Shown piece by piece: positions 17,416 through 25,075 of a DNA stretch of 64,000 nt (position 1 is the first letter of the stretch; every line of letters begins with the position of its first letter). Made by a program: the position numbers and the translations under genes. Origin of the DNA: JBPOFM01 sp051252455 (GTDB lineage Bacteria; Bacteroidota; Bacteroidia; Flavobacteriales; Flavobacteriaceae); the NCBI GenBank assembly GCA_051252455.1, contig JBPOFM010000001.1, positions 310,001 to 374,000 of the forward strand. The letters run 5' to 3'. The notes beneath the pieces are model-generated. The model was not told the origin of the DNA. It worked only from the letters and a program-made list of their open reading frames with translations, and searched no databases.

Positions 17416-18168
17416 ATGAAAAAAATAATTTCATCATTTCTAATTTTATTGCTTATGGCATCGTGTTCAAAAGATGACGATTCAGATATTATTGAGTATT
17501 CGGCAACTTCCCTCCGTTATCCTAAAACCATACAGATACTGGTTCCCAACAGCAGTGGAGATTTTGTCACCTTATTGAAGTTTGAGTATGGTTTCAACAG
17601 CAATAAAAAACTTACTTCTGTTGAAGCAGAAGGTCTATTTGGCTACGAAAACGTTTATTTCACGTATGCCGATAATGGTAAGCCTAGTGAAATTGAAGTA
17701 CAAAACAGTCAGGGAAGCAAAACGTATATATTTCAATATACTGAAAACAGATTATCAGGTTTCAGTATTGACGGGCAGCATTCTGATATTTTGTATAACG
17801 CTTCAAATAATAGTTATGGATTTGAAAAAGATGGATTTACGAATAACTTTGTTTTAAATGAAATGAATGACATTAGAAGGTTTTACAGTTTAAATCCTAA
17901 TGGGGGAGAAACGCTTATGGACATGACGTTTGACACCACAAAAAAAGGATGCTTTTTTAACGTTGATATCCCTTTGAATTTTTTCACTGCTATGGTGTCA
18001 GATGCGTCAACAGTCTTGTTTACGTCTCATGTCCCGTTGCTTCAGGTTACTAGTGGCAGTACCATTAATTACCAAAATGAATATGACTCTGATGGTTTCA
18101 TTATAGAATCCTTGATAACATTAGGGCAAGACCCAACCACTACACGTTTTGAATATCAAAATCTATAA
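17416..18168 (+). CDS. Lipoprotein with RHS/YD-like repeated strands
   Basis: A 250-residue protein with lipobox LLLMASCSKDDDSD. The mature part has successive strands of the kind KLTSVEAEGLFGYENVYFTY, PSEIEVQNSQGSKTYIFQYT and RLSGFSIDG, which resemble the YD-like strands of DUF4595-type Bacteroidota lipoproteins. The family function is unknown. It ends 2 bp before the next gene, so the two are almost certainly co-transcribed. Confidence 0.62.
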   Translation: MKKIISSFLILLLMASCSKDDDSDIIEYSATSLRYPKTIQILVPNSSGDFVTLLKFEYGFNSNKKLTSVEAEGLFGYENVYFTYADNGKPSEIEVQNSQGSKTYIFQYTENRLSGFSIDGQHSDILYNASNNSYGFEKDGFTNNFVLNEMNDIRRFYSLNPNGGETLMDMTFDTTKKGCFFNVDIPLNFFTAMVSDASTVLFTSHVPLLQVTSGSTINYQNEYDSDGFIIESLITLGQDPTTTRFEYQNL

Positions 18169-18170
18169 AT

Positions 18171-18890
18171 ATGAAATATCATAAAACAATCATTTTAATA
18201 GCATTTTTAATGGTTTTTGTCGCTTGCCAAAATAGCAAAAAGGAAACGCAAGAACCTAACAACAAAACCAATGCGAACAAATCGTGTTCATGTTTGGAAA
18301 ACTATCAAGGTGATGCCACATTTTTTGACAGTGCTTTTGTGGCTGAATTTGCAGGAGATTCAAAAACAACCTTAAATAAAGGCGGCTCGGGAAAATATAC
18401 GTACTATAATGCAGGATGGGAAGAAAACGGCGTAAATGTGTTTTTAAGTCTGGAAAGTTTCGAAACCCTCGTCGAAATCAAGGAAAGCTACCCGTACATT
18501 TTTAAAAACGAACAAGAAAAAACATTGGTAGATTATGTAAAACAGACGTACCGAAATCAAAGTGATGAAGAAATTGCCAAGAACTCCGAGCTTTTAAACG
18601 AGCAATACGAAAAGCAGAACAAAAATGCCCCATTGGACAAAGAAAGTGAATCAGCTAAAAGCACCCTTCAAAATACGTTATTAGATTCAGAACAAAATGC
18701 TTACGAATCCATAAAAAGTTTAGGAGATTATGCAGTCTTCAATAAAAAGTCAAATGATTTATATGTCGTTTGCGGAGAAGTACTACTTCAACTTAGAGGA
18801 CAGGTTGGTCCTTGGGGCAAACATGATGAAGCGAAAGGACTAGAGCTAGCTATAAAAGCTGCTAACAAAATCATCAAACAATGTCCATAA
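18171..18890 (+). CDS. Lipoprotein, unknown function
   Basis: A 239-residue protein with lipobox FLMVFVACQNSKKETQE and a Lys/Asn-rich linker. After a CSC motif (NKSCSCLENYQGD) comes a mixed alpha/beta domain including a charged helical segment (EEIAKNSELLNEQYEKQNKN) and a C-terminal DLYVVCGEVLLQLRG followed by an amphipathic helix ending KIIKQCP. I recognise no family. It overlaps the next gene by 10 bp, which indicates translational coupling. Confidence 0.65.
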   Translation: MKYHKTIILIAFLMVFVACQNSKKETQEPNNKTNANKSCSCLENYQGDATFFDSAFVAEFAGDSKTTLNKGGSGKYTYYNAGWEENGVNVFLSLESFETLVEIKESYPYIFKNEQEKTLVDYVKQTYRNQSDEEIAKNSELLNEQYEKQNKNAPLDKESESAKSTLQNTLLDSEQNAYESIKSLGDYAVFNKKSNDLYVVCGEVLLQLRGQVGPWGKHDEAKGLELAIKAANKIIKQCP

Positions 18891-19558
18891 AATTGTTTAT
18901 TACCCTTATTGTAGTCTCTATTTCTGTGCTTTGCTTGTCGAAAAAAGAAAACGAATCCGTTTTTACTCATGCTTTGATATATAGGTACGAAACGCTAACC
19001 GAAAACGGCGAATTTTGGTTGTATCACAATCCAGATACGGGCAGCATCCTTTTTAAACCCGAAGATGAGATGATAGATGCGGTCATTGCAGATACTAACG
19101 GGACCTATTCCTTTTTTGGAGATGATGGACATGGTAACAAGACAATGACGACACAACTTCTGGATTGGGTTTCTGATAGTGTTTTTGCTACCAATGCCAT
19201 TTTACCAATTTCCGATAGCCTTATAACATTTGAACCCATTGCTGAAAAGCGGTTTATCCACAACTCGGAAGTTCATCAAATGGACATTGAGTGCAGAGGT
19301 TTTAAAATGCAGTATCACAAGGCATCAGGTCAGCAAAATATTTATTTTACTGAAACATTTCCCATAAACGCTTATCAAATTTATGGATTTAACCGATTGG
19401 AAGGAGCTATAAAACTTCCTGTTGTACAACTTGATATGATTGGTATATTATCAGAAAAACAGCTTATCACACACATTGAAAATGACATTTTTAAATTGGA
19501 ACTAGTGGCATATGAATACAATCCATATTGGTTTGATGAAAAAAAATACAGGCAATAA
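18881..19558 (+). CDS. Exported protein, unknown function
   Basis: A 225-residue protein overlapping the preceding lipoprotein gene by 10 bp (its ATG is inside the codons for CP-stop). The N-terminus (IKLFITLIVVSISVLCLS) is a signal peptide or signal anchor; no standard lipobox is present. The mature part contains GEFWLYHNPDTGSILFKPED and YSFFGDDGHGNKTM, then mixed strands with many aromatic residues. No family is recognised. It is the last gene before the two-component pair, 69 bp upstream of the response regulator. Confidence 0.62.
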   Translation: MSIKLFITLIVVSISVLCLSKKENESVFTHALIYRYETLTENGEFWLYHNPDTGSILFKPEDEMIDAVIADTNGTYSFFGDDGHGNKTMTTQLLDWVSDSVFATNAILPISDSLITFEPIAEKRFIHNSEVHQMDIECRGFKMQYHKASGQQNIYFTETFPINAYQIYGFNRLEGAIKLPVVQLDMIGILSEKQLITHIENDIFKLELVAYEYNPYWFDEKKYRQ

Positions 19559-19627
19559 TCTTTTTATTTATAGATCATTAGAACAAAAAAGCTAATTTTA
19601 TAATTGGTATAATTAAAATTAGTTGAA

Positions 19628-20248
19628 ATGAAAATTTTATTGGCAGACGACCACTTTTTGGTATTGGATGGCTTGGAGGTGCTTTTGTCCACTTTTGAAT
19701 TCGTGGAAGACACCAAAAGAGCTCTGAACTACATGGAGTTAAAAAATATGATGACAAAGGAAAATTTTGACGTTTTATTGCTCGATATCCACTTTGGCAA
19801 ACATGACGGTCGAGAAATCATTGAAGATATCAAGCAGCTTATGCCTAATATGAAAATTATTGCCCTTACCAGCCATTCGGACTCGGCGACCATTAAATCG
19901 TCTATTAATGCAGGTTTTGATGGCTACCTCTTGAAAATAGATGGTAGAGAAGATATTGAAAAGGCACTTAAAGCGGTCATCAATAACGAAAACTATTTTA
20001 GTCCAAAAACGCAACAGGTATTCTTTGAAACCCAAACCTCCAAGAGCAAAGCAGAACTGACCGAAAGAGAAAAAGAGATTTTACAGTTGATTGTACAAGA
20101 AAAAACAACGAAGGAAATCGCAGAGCACTTGTGCCTGTCTGACAAAACAATTGAAACCCACCGCGGCAACATTATGATGAAGCTGGAAGTGAAGAATCTT
20201 GCAGGAATGGTGAAAAAAGCAATAATACAAGGATTGGTAAATATTTAA
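19628..20248 (+). CDS. NarL/FixJ-type response regulator
   Basis: This 206-residue protein has a receiver domain with the acidic pair DD (residues 7-8), the phosphoacceptor Asp53 (VLLLDIHFG), the conserved Thr in ALTSHSD and Lys in YLLKIDG. The LuxR-type HTH spans about residues 140-206 (LTEREKEILQLIVQEKTTKE, then IAEHLCLSDKTIETHRGNIM). Its partner kinase gene follows after 10 bp. The upstream exported-protein genes are candidate targets by position only. Confidence 0.92.
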   Translation: MKILLADDHFLVLDGLEVLLSTFEFVEDTKRALNYMELKNMMTKENFDVLLLDIHFGKHDGREIIEDIKQLMPNMKIIALTSHSDSATIKSSINAGFDGYLLKIDGREDIEKALKAVINNENYFSPKTQQVFFETQTSKSKAELTEREKEILQLIVQEKTTKEIAEHLCLSDKTIETHRGNIMMKLEVKNLAGMVKKAIIQGLVNI

Positions 20249-20258
20249 AACAATACAT

Positions 20259-22130
20259 ATGCGAATTACATTTTTTTTTATTTCTCTTTTAGCAACATAT
20301 AGCAATCTCAATGCACAGAATCGAGACAAAAATGTTGATGTCGGTCCAGAATTTAAAATTTTAGTCACAGAATTGGATAATTGTATCAAAACTAAAGACC
20401 AAGATTGTCTTGAAATTTCAGATAAATTAATTCAAAAAGGAAAAAAAGAAAACGTACCATTTTTAGATTACCTATATTTTAAGAAGGCTTTTTATTTTAT
20501 TAATCGCAATGAATTCGATTCTACTATGGTATATAGCCAATTGGCCATAAAAAATCCTCATCCCGTTGAGAAACAGCGAAGTGATGTGGATGCCTATAAT
20601 CTTTTGGCTAATTGCTATCATTATAAAGGTGATTTAAATACAGCTATAAATTATTACCTTAAAATCGCTGCGATTTTAGAAAATGGAGGAAATCAATTGC
20701 ATTTAGGATATTTATATTCAAATATTGCCACTTTAATAGCTGAAACCGGCAATAATGACAAGCAATTTGAGTATCTATTAAAGTCTTATAAAATTCTGAA
20801 AGACAACAACGATGAGCGGTTTATCGCTACCATCGCCAGTAATTTAGGCCTTGCCTTCTATCATGCAAAAGACACTTTAAATGCTAATAAATGGTCTAAA
20901 GACGCATTAAAACTCGCTGACCTTTCAAATGATTTGGTAGCAAAAACACAATCAAACTTGACTTTATCTTTAATCCAGAAAGACCCAATTATATCCCGTG
21001 AATATGCTGAACAGTCTGTAGAAAATGCGAACGTATTGGGTCATAAAACCCATATGGCAAACGCTTATTACAGGTATGCTGACGTTTTGGATAATCTTGG
21101 ACAAAGTAAAAAAGCCTTAACATATGCAGAAGAGGCTGTAAAATTAGCTGAAGAAATTGGTGATAATCTTACCTTAATAAATGCATCCGCTACCGCGGGA
21201 AAACTACACTTTAACCTTGGACAAAAAGAAAAAGCAGCCGACTTTTACTACATTTATAGCATTTTGAAAGACTCCATTTCTTCTGCCGAAAACGCAAGAG
21301 AAATTAATGACATCAATACCAAATACGAAACCGAAAAAAAAGAAAAACAAATTGCCGAACAAGAACTTGAAATCCAAAAACAGCAATCCAATTTATTATA
21401 TGCCATTCTAGGAAGCGCTTTGTTGATTTCCATATTGGGTGGCATCTTTATTTACAATAGAAAAGCTCAAAAACTAAAGCTCAAACAAATGCAACAGGAA
21501 AAGGAAAATTCAATCTTAAATTCTTTTATTTTGGGCGAGGAAAGAGAGCGCAAACGTATTTCACACGAGCTACATGATGGCGTAGCTGCAATGATTGGCG
21601 CTGCCAAAATGAGTCTTGAGTCAGTGCCGCATCTTCCACAAGAAAAGCAGACAGAGTTGCTATCAAAAGTGAAAGGTATTTTAGAAAACACACATGCCGA
21701 TGTACGCCATATTGCACATAATTTGCTTCCAGCAGTCTTAGAAAGGGAAGGATTGGTAAAAGCGACTTCACATTTTGCCTTTGAAATCAATGAAACAAAG
21801 TTGGTCAACATTTCGGTCAAGGACAGCAACAGTAATGCACATGAACTTTCCTCCCAACTCCAATTGATGCTTTTTCGGGTCATTCAAGAATTGGTCAATA
21901 ATATCATTAAACATTCACAATCCAAGCAAGCTGAAATAATATTTACCAGCTCACCTAGTGGTTTACAAATTGAAATAACAGATGACGGCATAGGCTATGA
22001 TAACACTACCAGTGCGGGTAATCAGGGTCTGTACAGTATAACTCAGCGATTAAAATCAATAGGTGGCGATTTTAAAATAACAAAAGGCAGCTCTGGAGGA
22101 ACACACGCTAGAGTAGAAGTAAGCGTTTAA
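20259..22130 (+). CDS. TPR sensor histidine kinase (HisKA_3 family)
   Basis: A 623-residue protein with a signal peptide (LLATYSNLNAQ), tetratricopeptide repeats over about residues 60-340, a coiled coil, and one transmembrane helix near 385-405 (LLYAILGSALLISILGGIFI). The HisKA_3 dimerisation helix is ERERKRISHELHDGVAAMIG, with the probable phosphoacceptor at His439. The ATPase has an N box (ELVNNIIKHS, about 544-553) and a DDGIGYD G1 box. It should phosphorylate the response regulator encoded 10 bp upstream. The periplasmic TPRs suggest sensing by protein contact. Confidence 0.9.
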   Translation: MRITFFFISLLATYSNLNAQNRDKNVDVGPEFKILVTELDNCIKTKDQDCLEISDKLIQKGKKENVPFLDYLYFKKAFYFINRNEFDSTMVYSQLAIKNPHPVEKQRSDVDAYNLLANCYHYKGDLNTAINYYLKIAAILENGGNQLHLGYLYSNIATLIAETGNNDKQFEYLLKSYKILKDNNDERFIATIASNLGLAFYHAKDTLNANKWSKDALKLADLSNDLVAKTQSNLTLSLIQKDPIISREYAEQSVENANVLGHKTHMANAYYRYADVLDNLGQSKKALTYAEEAVKLAEEIGDNLTLINASATAGKLHFNLGQKEKAADFYYIYSILKDSISSAENAREINDINTKYETEKKEKQIAEQELEIQKQQSNLLYAILGSALLISILGGIFIYNRKAQKLKLKQMQQEKENSILNSFILGEERERKRISHELHDGVAAMIGAAKMSLESVPHLPQEKQTELLSKVKGILENTHADVRHIAHNLLPAVLEREGLVKATSHFAFEINETKLVNISVKDSNSNAHELSSQLQLMLFRVIQELVNNIIKHSQSKQAEIIFTSSPSGLQIEITDDGIGYDNTTSAGNQGLYSITQRLKSIGGDFKITKGSSGGTHARVEVSV

Positions 22131-22570
22131 TAAGAGTTATGAGTTAATAAAGTTTATGTGAAACTTGCCACAAAAATCATTCATAATTAGTTTAATGGTT
22201 ACTATCTAAAATCAAGAAACATAAACGGGTTGTCAAATTCAACTCTCAAATATATCTTAACCAAACACATTATCATTCAAGAACAAATGTTTTTATCTGT
22301 AGGGATGTCGAATACGTACGTTTTTCGAAATAACTATGGAACTTAAGATTAATGATCTTGTATAAAGTTGATTCTTATTGGCTTCAAAGAGCTGTTGGGA
22401 TTTAATCCAAATTGATTTCATTTTTATTTGAGTCCTAACAGACCACCAACTTCGATAAAAATGAATCATATTTAATACCATTTATGTATCAAGTCAACTA
22501 TTCTTTCTATTAAGCAAACCTCTTTCATTATTCGTTGTTATATTGTATCGAACAATAAAATAAAACAATC
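22131..22570. other. 440 bp intergenic region, no gene seen
   Basis: Both strands lack a convincing frame. The start holds two adjacent heptamers GAGTTAT/GAGTTAA (22134-22147), related in length to tandem heptamers elsewhere in the window. Around 22389-22404 there is an imperfect palindrome (TTGGGATTTAATCCAA). The distal part should hold the promoter of the small genes that follow; no clear TAnnTTTG box was found. Confidence 0.5.
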
Positions 22571-22723
22571 ATGGATAAGAATTCAAATAAAATAGACAAA
22601 TCAGAAAAAAACGAATCGGCTATCAAAGAACAAGCCATCAACAAAAAAGAAACAGATGGACGTGACATCAATCATCAGGTAAAAGATAAGCGCGAAAAAC
22701 ACCAACCAAGAGATAACGCATAA
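22571..22723 (+). CDS. Small hydrophilic protein (50 residues)
   Basis: ATG at 22571 to TAA at 22721-22723. The product is extremely rich in Lys, Asp, Asn, Glu and Gln with almost no hydrophobic residues (for example MDKNSNKIDKSEKNESAIKE), so it is probably disordered. It lies 26 bp before a second 50-residue gene and they share a downstream terminator, which supports transcription. I do not recognise a family; stress-related hydrophilic proteins have similar composition. Confidence 0.5.
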   Translation: MDKNSNKIDKSEKNESAIKEQAINKKETDGRDINHQVKDKREKHQPRDNA

Positions 22724-22749
22724 TTTATAAACAAAAAAAACTAACACAA

Positions 22750-22902
22750 ATGATAGCAACAAAATTATTAGGATTAAGTTCCTTTTTGACTACCAGCAAA
22801 AAAGCAAAAATTGCAATTCTGGCCATCGAAATTGGAATTTTAGCTTTTGCAATAGCTAATCAAGGCAAAGAAAAGAAAAAACAAAAGCGCTTAAAAAATT
22901 AG
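22750..22902 (+). CDS. Small single-pass membrane protein (50 residues)
   Basis: ATG at 22750 to TAG at 22900-22902. Residues 20-37 (IAILAIEIGILAFAIANQ) form one membrane helix; the C-terminus is strongly basic (GKEKKKQKRLKN), predicted cytoplasmic. It follows the hydrophilic 50-residue gene by 26 bp and is followed 29 bp later by a strong hairpin plus T-run, so the two small genes form a compact unit. Function is unknown. Confidence 0.55.
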   Translation: MIATKLLGLSSFLTTSKKAKIAILAIEIGILAFAIANQGKEKKKQKRLKN

Positions 22903-22931
22903 AGCGTGCAAATCCCTAAAAATCATATTTT

Positions 22932-22970
22932 AAGAGCTGAAAATGAACATTTTTTTAGCTCTTTTTTTTT
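22932..22970 (+). terminator. Rho-independent terminator after the two small genes
   Basis: AAGAGCT (22932-22938) pairs with AGCTCTT (22957-22963), and the T-run continues to 22970. The loop is 18 bases. It separates the small genes from the ribosomal operon promoter just downstream. Confidence 0.72.
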
Positions 22971-23007
22971 GTTCAATAGTTTGGTCAAAAATATTGTCCC
23001 CTACTAT

Positions 23008-23037
23008 TTGGTAATCACATAACTTATCGTAAATTTG
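23008..23037 (+). promoter_or_regulatory. Bacteroidota-type promoter of rplM-rpsI
   Basis: TTG at 23008-23010 and a perfect TAnnTTTG box (TAAATTTG) at 23030-23037, separated by 19 bp, the spacing known for the primary sigma factor of Bacteroidota. Transcription would start near 23041, leaving a leader of about 60 bases before the GTG start of rplM. Confidence 0.75.
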
Positions 23038-23058
23038 CAAACTCTTTTTAAGAGAGGA

Positions 23059-23077
23059 ATGTTTAACCCGTCGCGCC
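23059..23077 (+). promoter_or_regulatory. Hairpin in the rplM leader
   Basis: The leader contains GTCGCGC, a CAAAA loop, and GCGCGGC, forming a 7 bp stem (one T-G pair) in an otherwise very AT-rich stretch. Coordinates are approximate by a base or two. Ribosomal protein leaders often carry such structures for autogenous control; that role here is inference. Confidence 0.5.
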
Positions 23078-23103
23078 AAAAGCGCGGCAATAATTTAATA
23101 AGT

Positions 23104-23559
23104 GTGGACACATTAAGCTACAAAACGATTTCAGCAAACAAAGCTACTGTTAATAAGGAGTGGGTTTTGGTTGATGCTGAAGGTCAAAGTCTAGGGCGTC
23201 TTGCTTCTAAAGTTGCAAAACTTTTGAGAGGTAAGCACAAGCCTAACTTCACACCACACGTTGATTGCGGAGATAACGTGATTGTTATCAACTCCGAAAA
23301 AGTCAACTTAACAGGAAACAAGTGGAATGACAAAACGTACATTCGTCACACTGGTTACCCAGGTGGTCAAAGAAGTTTAACTGCTACAGAAATGTTTGGA
23401 AAAGATCCAGCACGATTAGTAGAAAAATCAGTAAAAGGAATGCTCCCTAAAAACAAATTAGGTGCAGATTTATTCCGTAACCTAACTGCTGTGGTTGGAA
23501 CAGAGCATGCGCATGCTGCTCAAAAACCTAAAGCAATTAACTTAAATGAATTCAAGTAA
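23104..23559 (+). CDS. rplM: 50S ribosomal protein L13
   Basis: The frame is open from 23035, but the promoter -7 box lies there, and flavobacterial L13 starts at xDTLSYKTISANKATVNKEW. The GTG at 23104 therefore is the likely start, giving 151 residues, the family norm. L13 motifs are visible: WVLVDAEGQSLGRLASKVAK, HVDCGDNVIVINSEKV, and HTGYPGGQ in the central part. It is immediately followed (0 bp) by rpsI, the standard order. Confidence 0.95.
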   Translation: MDTLSYKTISANKATVNKEWVLVDAEGQSLGRLASKVAKLLRGKHKPNFTPHVDCGDNVIVINSEKVNLTGNKWNDKTYIRHTGYPGGQRSLTATEMFGKDPARLVEKSVKGMLPKNKLGADLFRNLTAVVGTEHAHAAQKPKAINLNEFK

Positions 23560-23946
23560 ATGGAAGTAATTCACAAAATCGGCCGTAGAAAGACGGCTGT
23601 TGCTCGCGCGTATGTTGCCACAGGTAAAGGGAACATCACAATTAATAAAAAAGACATAGCGGCTTATTTTCCTACTGCAACATTGCAGTATAAAGTAAAC
23701 CAACCCTTGGCTATGACTAACAATGAAGGCAACTTTGATATTACAGTAAATGTATATGGAGGTGGTATTACTGGTCAAGCAGAAGCAATCCGTTTAGCAT
23801 TATCTCGCGCAATGTGTGAGCTAGATGCAGAAAACCGAGGCATCTTGAAACCAGAAGGATTGTTAACAAGAGATCCAAGAATGGTGGAACGTAAGAAATT
23901 CGGACAGAAGAAAGCTCGTAAGAAATTCCAGTTCTCTAAACGTTAA
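23560..23946 (+). CDS. rpsI: 30S ribosomal protein S9
   Basis: A 128-residue protein whose ATG directly follows the TAA of rplM. Diagnostic S9 features are IGRRKTAVARAYVATGKG near the N-terminus, GGGITGQAEAIRLALSRAMC in the centre, and the tail KKFGQKKARKKFQFSKR, which reaches the P-site tRNA in known ribosome structures. It is the last gene of the rplM unit, closed by a strong terminator. Confidence 0.97.
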   Translation: MEVIHKIGRRKTAVARAYVATGKGNITINKKDIAAYFPTATLQYKVNQPLAMTNNEGNFDITVNVYGGGITGQAEAIRLALSRAMCELDAENRGILKPEGLLTRDPRMVERKKFGQKKARKKFQFSKR

Positions 23947-23961
23947 TCTTATTACCAACTC

Positions 23962-24003
23962 GATTGGAAATATCATCAAACATATTTCCAATCAAGTTTT
24001 TTT
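23962..24003 (+). terminator. Strong rho-independent terminator after rpsI
   Basis: A perfect 12 bp stem, GATTGGAAATAT (23962-23973) and ATATTTCCAATC (23982-23993), with an 8-base loop and a run of seven T after AAG. It ends rplM-rpsI, so rpsB needs its own promoter. Confidence 0.88.
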
Positions 24004-24045
24004 ATTGAAAAAAAACACAAATTTTAACCCAGTTATTGTTGTCTA

Positions 24046-24061
24046 TCATGCCTTTGCATGA
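24046..24061 (+). promoter_or_regulatory. Palindromic hairpin upstream of rpsB
   Basis: TCATGC, loop CTTT, GCATGA: a perfect 6 bp stem with a tetraloop, about 100 bases before the rpsB ATG. It could be a structured leader element of rpsB or an operator; no bound factor can be named. Confidence 0.4.
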
Positions 24062-24100
24062 GGATTTAGTTAAGCATCTAAATGAAGCCAACAGCTAAAG

Positions 24101-24121
24101 GCCAAAAGCCAAAAGCCAAAA
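24101..24121. repeat. Tandem heptamer (GCCAAAA)x3
   Basis: Three exact adjacent copies of GCCAAAA between the rpsI terminator and rpsB, flanked by diverged copies (AGCCAACAGCTAAAG upstream). The same period of 7 occurs in the (GACTGAA)x4 array at 39190. Confidence 0.85.
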
Positions 24122-24161
24122 TGGAACATTGCTAATCAACAGAACGTAAACTATTACAAAA

Positions 24162-24980
24162 ATGAAAATTGAAATTAAAGAATTATTAGACGCAGGTGTA
24201 CACTTCGGTCACTTAACGCGTAAATGGGACCCAAACATGGCTCCTTACATCTATATGGAACGTAATGGTATCCATATCATCAACCTTTACAAAACAGCAG
24301 CAAAAATTGAAGAAACGTCACAAGCGCTTCACAAAATTGCTGCTTCAGGAAAGAAAATCCTTTTCGTAGCTACTAAAAAACAAGCGAAAGATATCGTTGC
24401 TGAAAAAGCAGGTGCTGTGAACATGCCTTACATCACAGAAAGATGGCCGGGCGGAATGTTGACCAACTTCATCACTATCAGAAAAGCTGTCAAGAAAATG
24501 GCTATGATCGATAAAATGAAGAAAGACGGAACATTTTTGACATTGTCTAAAAAAGAACGTCTTCAAGTAGATCGTTTAAGAGCTAAATTAGAGAAGAATT
24601 TAGGTTCTATCTCTGAAATGACTCGTTTGCCAGGCGCATTATTTGTCGTAGATATCAAACGTGAGCACATTGCAATCAAAGAAGCCCAAAAATTAAACAT
24701 TCCAATCTTCGCAATGGTTGACACGAATTCTGATCCACGTCAAGTAGATTATTTAATTCCTGCAAACGATGATGCTTCAAAGTCTATCGAAAAAATCATG
24801 ACATTGGTTACAGATGCTGTCGCAGAAGGATTAACAGAACGTAAATCTGATAAATCTGACAAAGAAGAAGGTGATGATTCTAAACCAGCAAAAGCAAAAA
24901 AAGCTGAAAAGAAAGACGACGCTAAAGAAACAAATAAACCAGCAGCTAAAAAGAAAGTAGCAGCTGAAGAAGAAGAATAA
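24162..24980 (+). CDS. rpsB: 30S ribosomal protein S2
   Basis: A 272-residue protein with S2 motifs LLDAGVHFGHLTRKWDPNM, YKTAAKIEE, FVATKKQAKDIV, ERWPGGMLTNF and VDTNSDPRQVDYLIPANDDA. The last 45 residues form a low-complexity Lys/Glu/Asp/Ala tail (after SDKSDKEEGDD), typical of flavobacterial S2 but absent from E. coli S2. It is followed by tsf, the common order; a hairpin with a T-run lies between them and probably attenuates read-through. Confidence 0.97.
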   Translation: MKIEIKELLDAGVHFGHLTRKWDPNMAPYIYMERNGIHIINLYKTAAKIEETSQALHKIAASGKKILFVATKKQAKDIVAEKAGAVNMPYITERWPGGMLTNFITIRKAVKKMAMIDKMKKDGTFLTLSKKERLQVDRLRAKLEKNLGSISEMTRLPGALFVVDIKREHIAIKEAQKLNIPIFAMVDTNSDPRQVDYLIPANDDASKSIEKIMTLVTDAVAEGLTERKSDKSDKEEGDDSKPAKAKKAEKKDDAKETNKPAAKKKVAAEEEE

Positions 24981-25003
24981 AATAACAATTTCACAACATA
25001 ATT

Positions 25004-25054
25004 AAGTCGTTTAGTTCTTTTCTTTGTTGAAAATTAATTGAACGACTTTTTTTT
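25004..25054 (+). terminator. Hairpin plus T-run between rpsB and tsf
   Basis: AAGTCGTT (25004-25011) pairs with AACGACTT (25041-25048), followed by eight or more T. The loop is long (29 bases) and has further partial pairing. It may be a partial terminator that lowers tsf expression relative to rpsB. Confidence 0.6.
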
Positions 25055-25075
25055 AATTTAAAAAAAATGGAATCC

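Noticed and set aside
21467..21883. 138-residue reverse frame opposite the histidine kinase
   Set aside because: It lies entirely over the conserved kinase core; Ser/Leu/Cys-rich composition is typical of an antisense frame.
23035..23103. Longer N-terminus for L13
   Set aside because: It would start inside the promoter -7 box and include the leader hairpin; the GTG at 23104 fits family length.
24036..24056. Promoter made of TTG and TGCCTTTG before rpsB
   Set aside because: The spacing is about 10 bp, too short, and the -7 box has a mismatch in TA.
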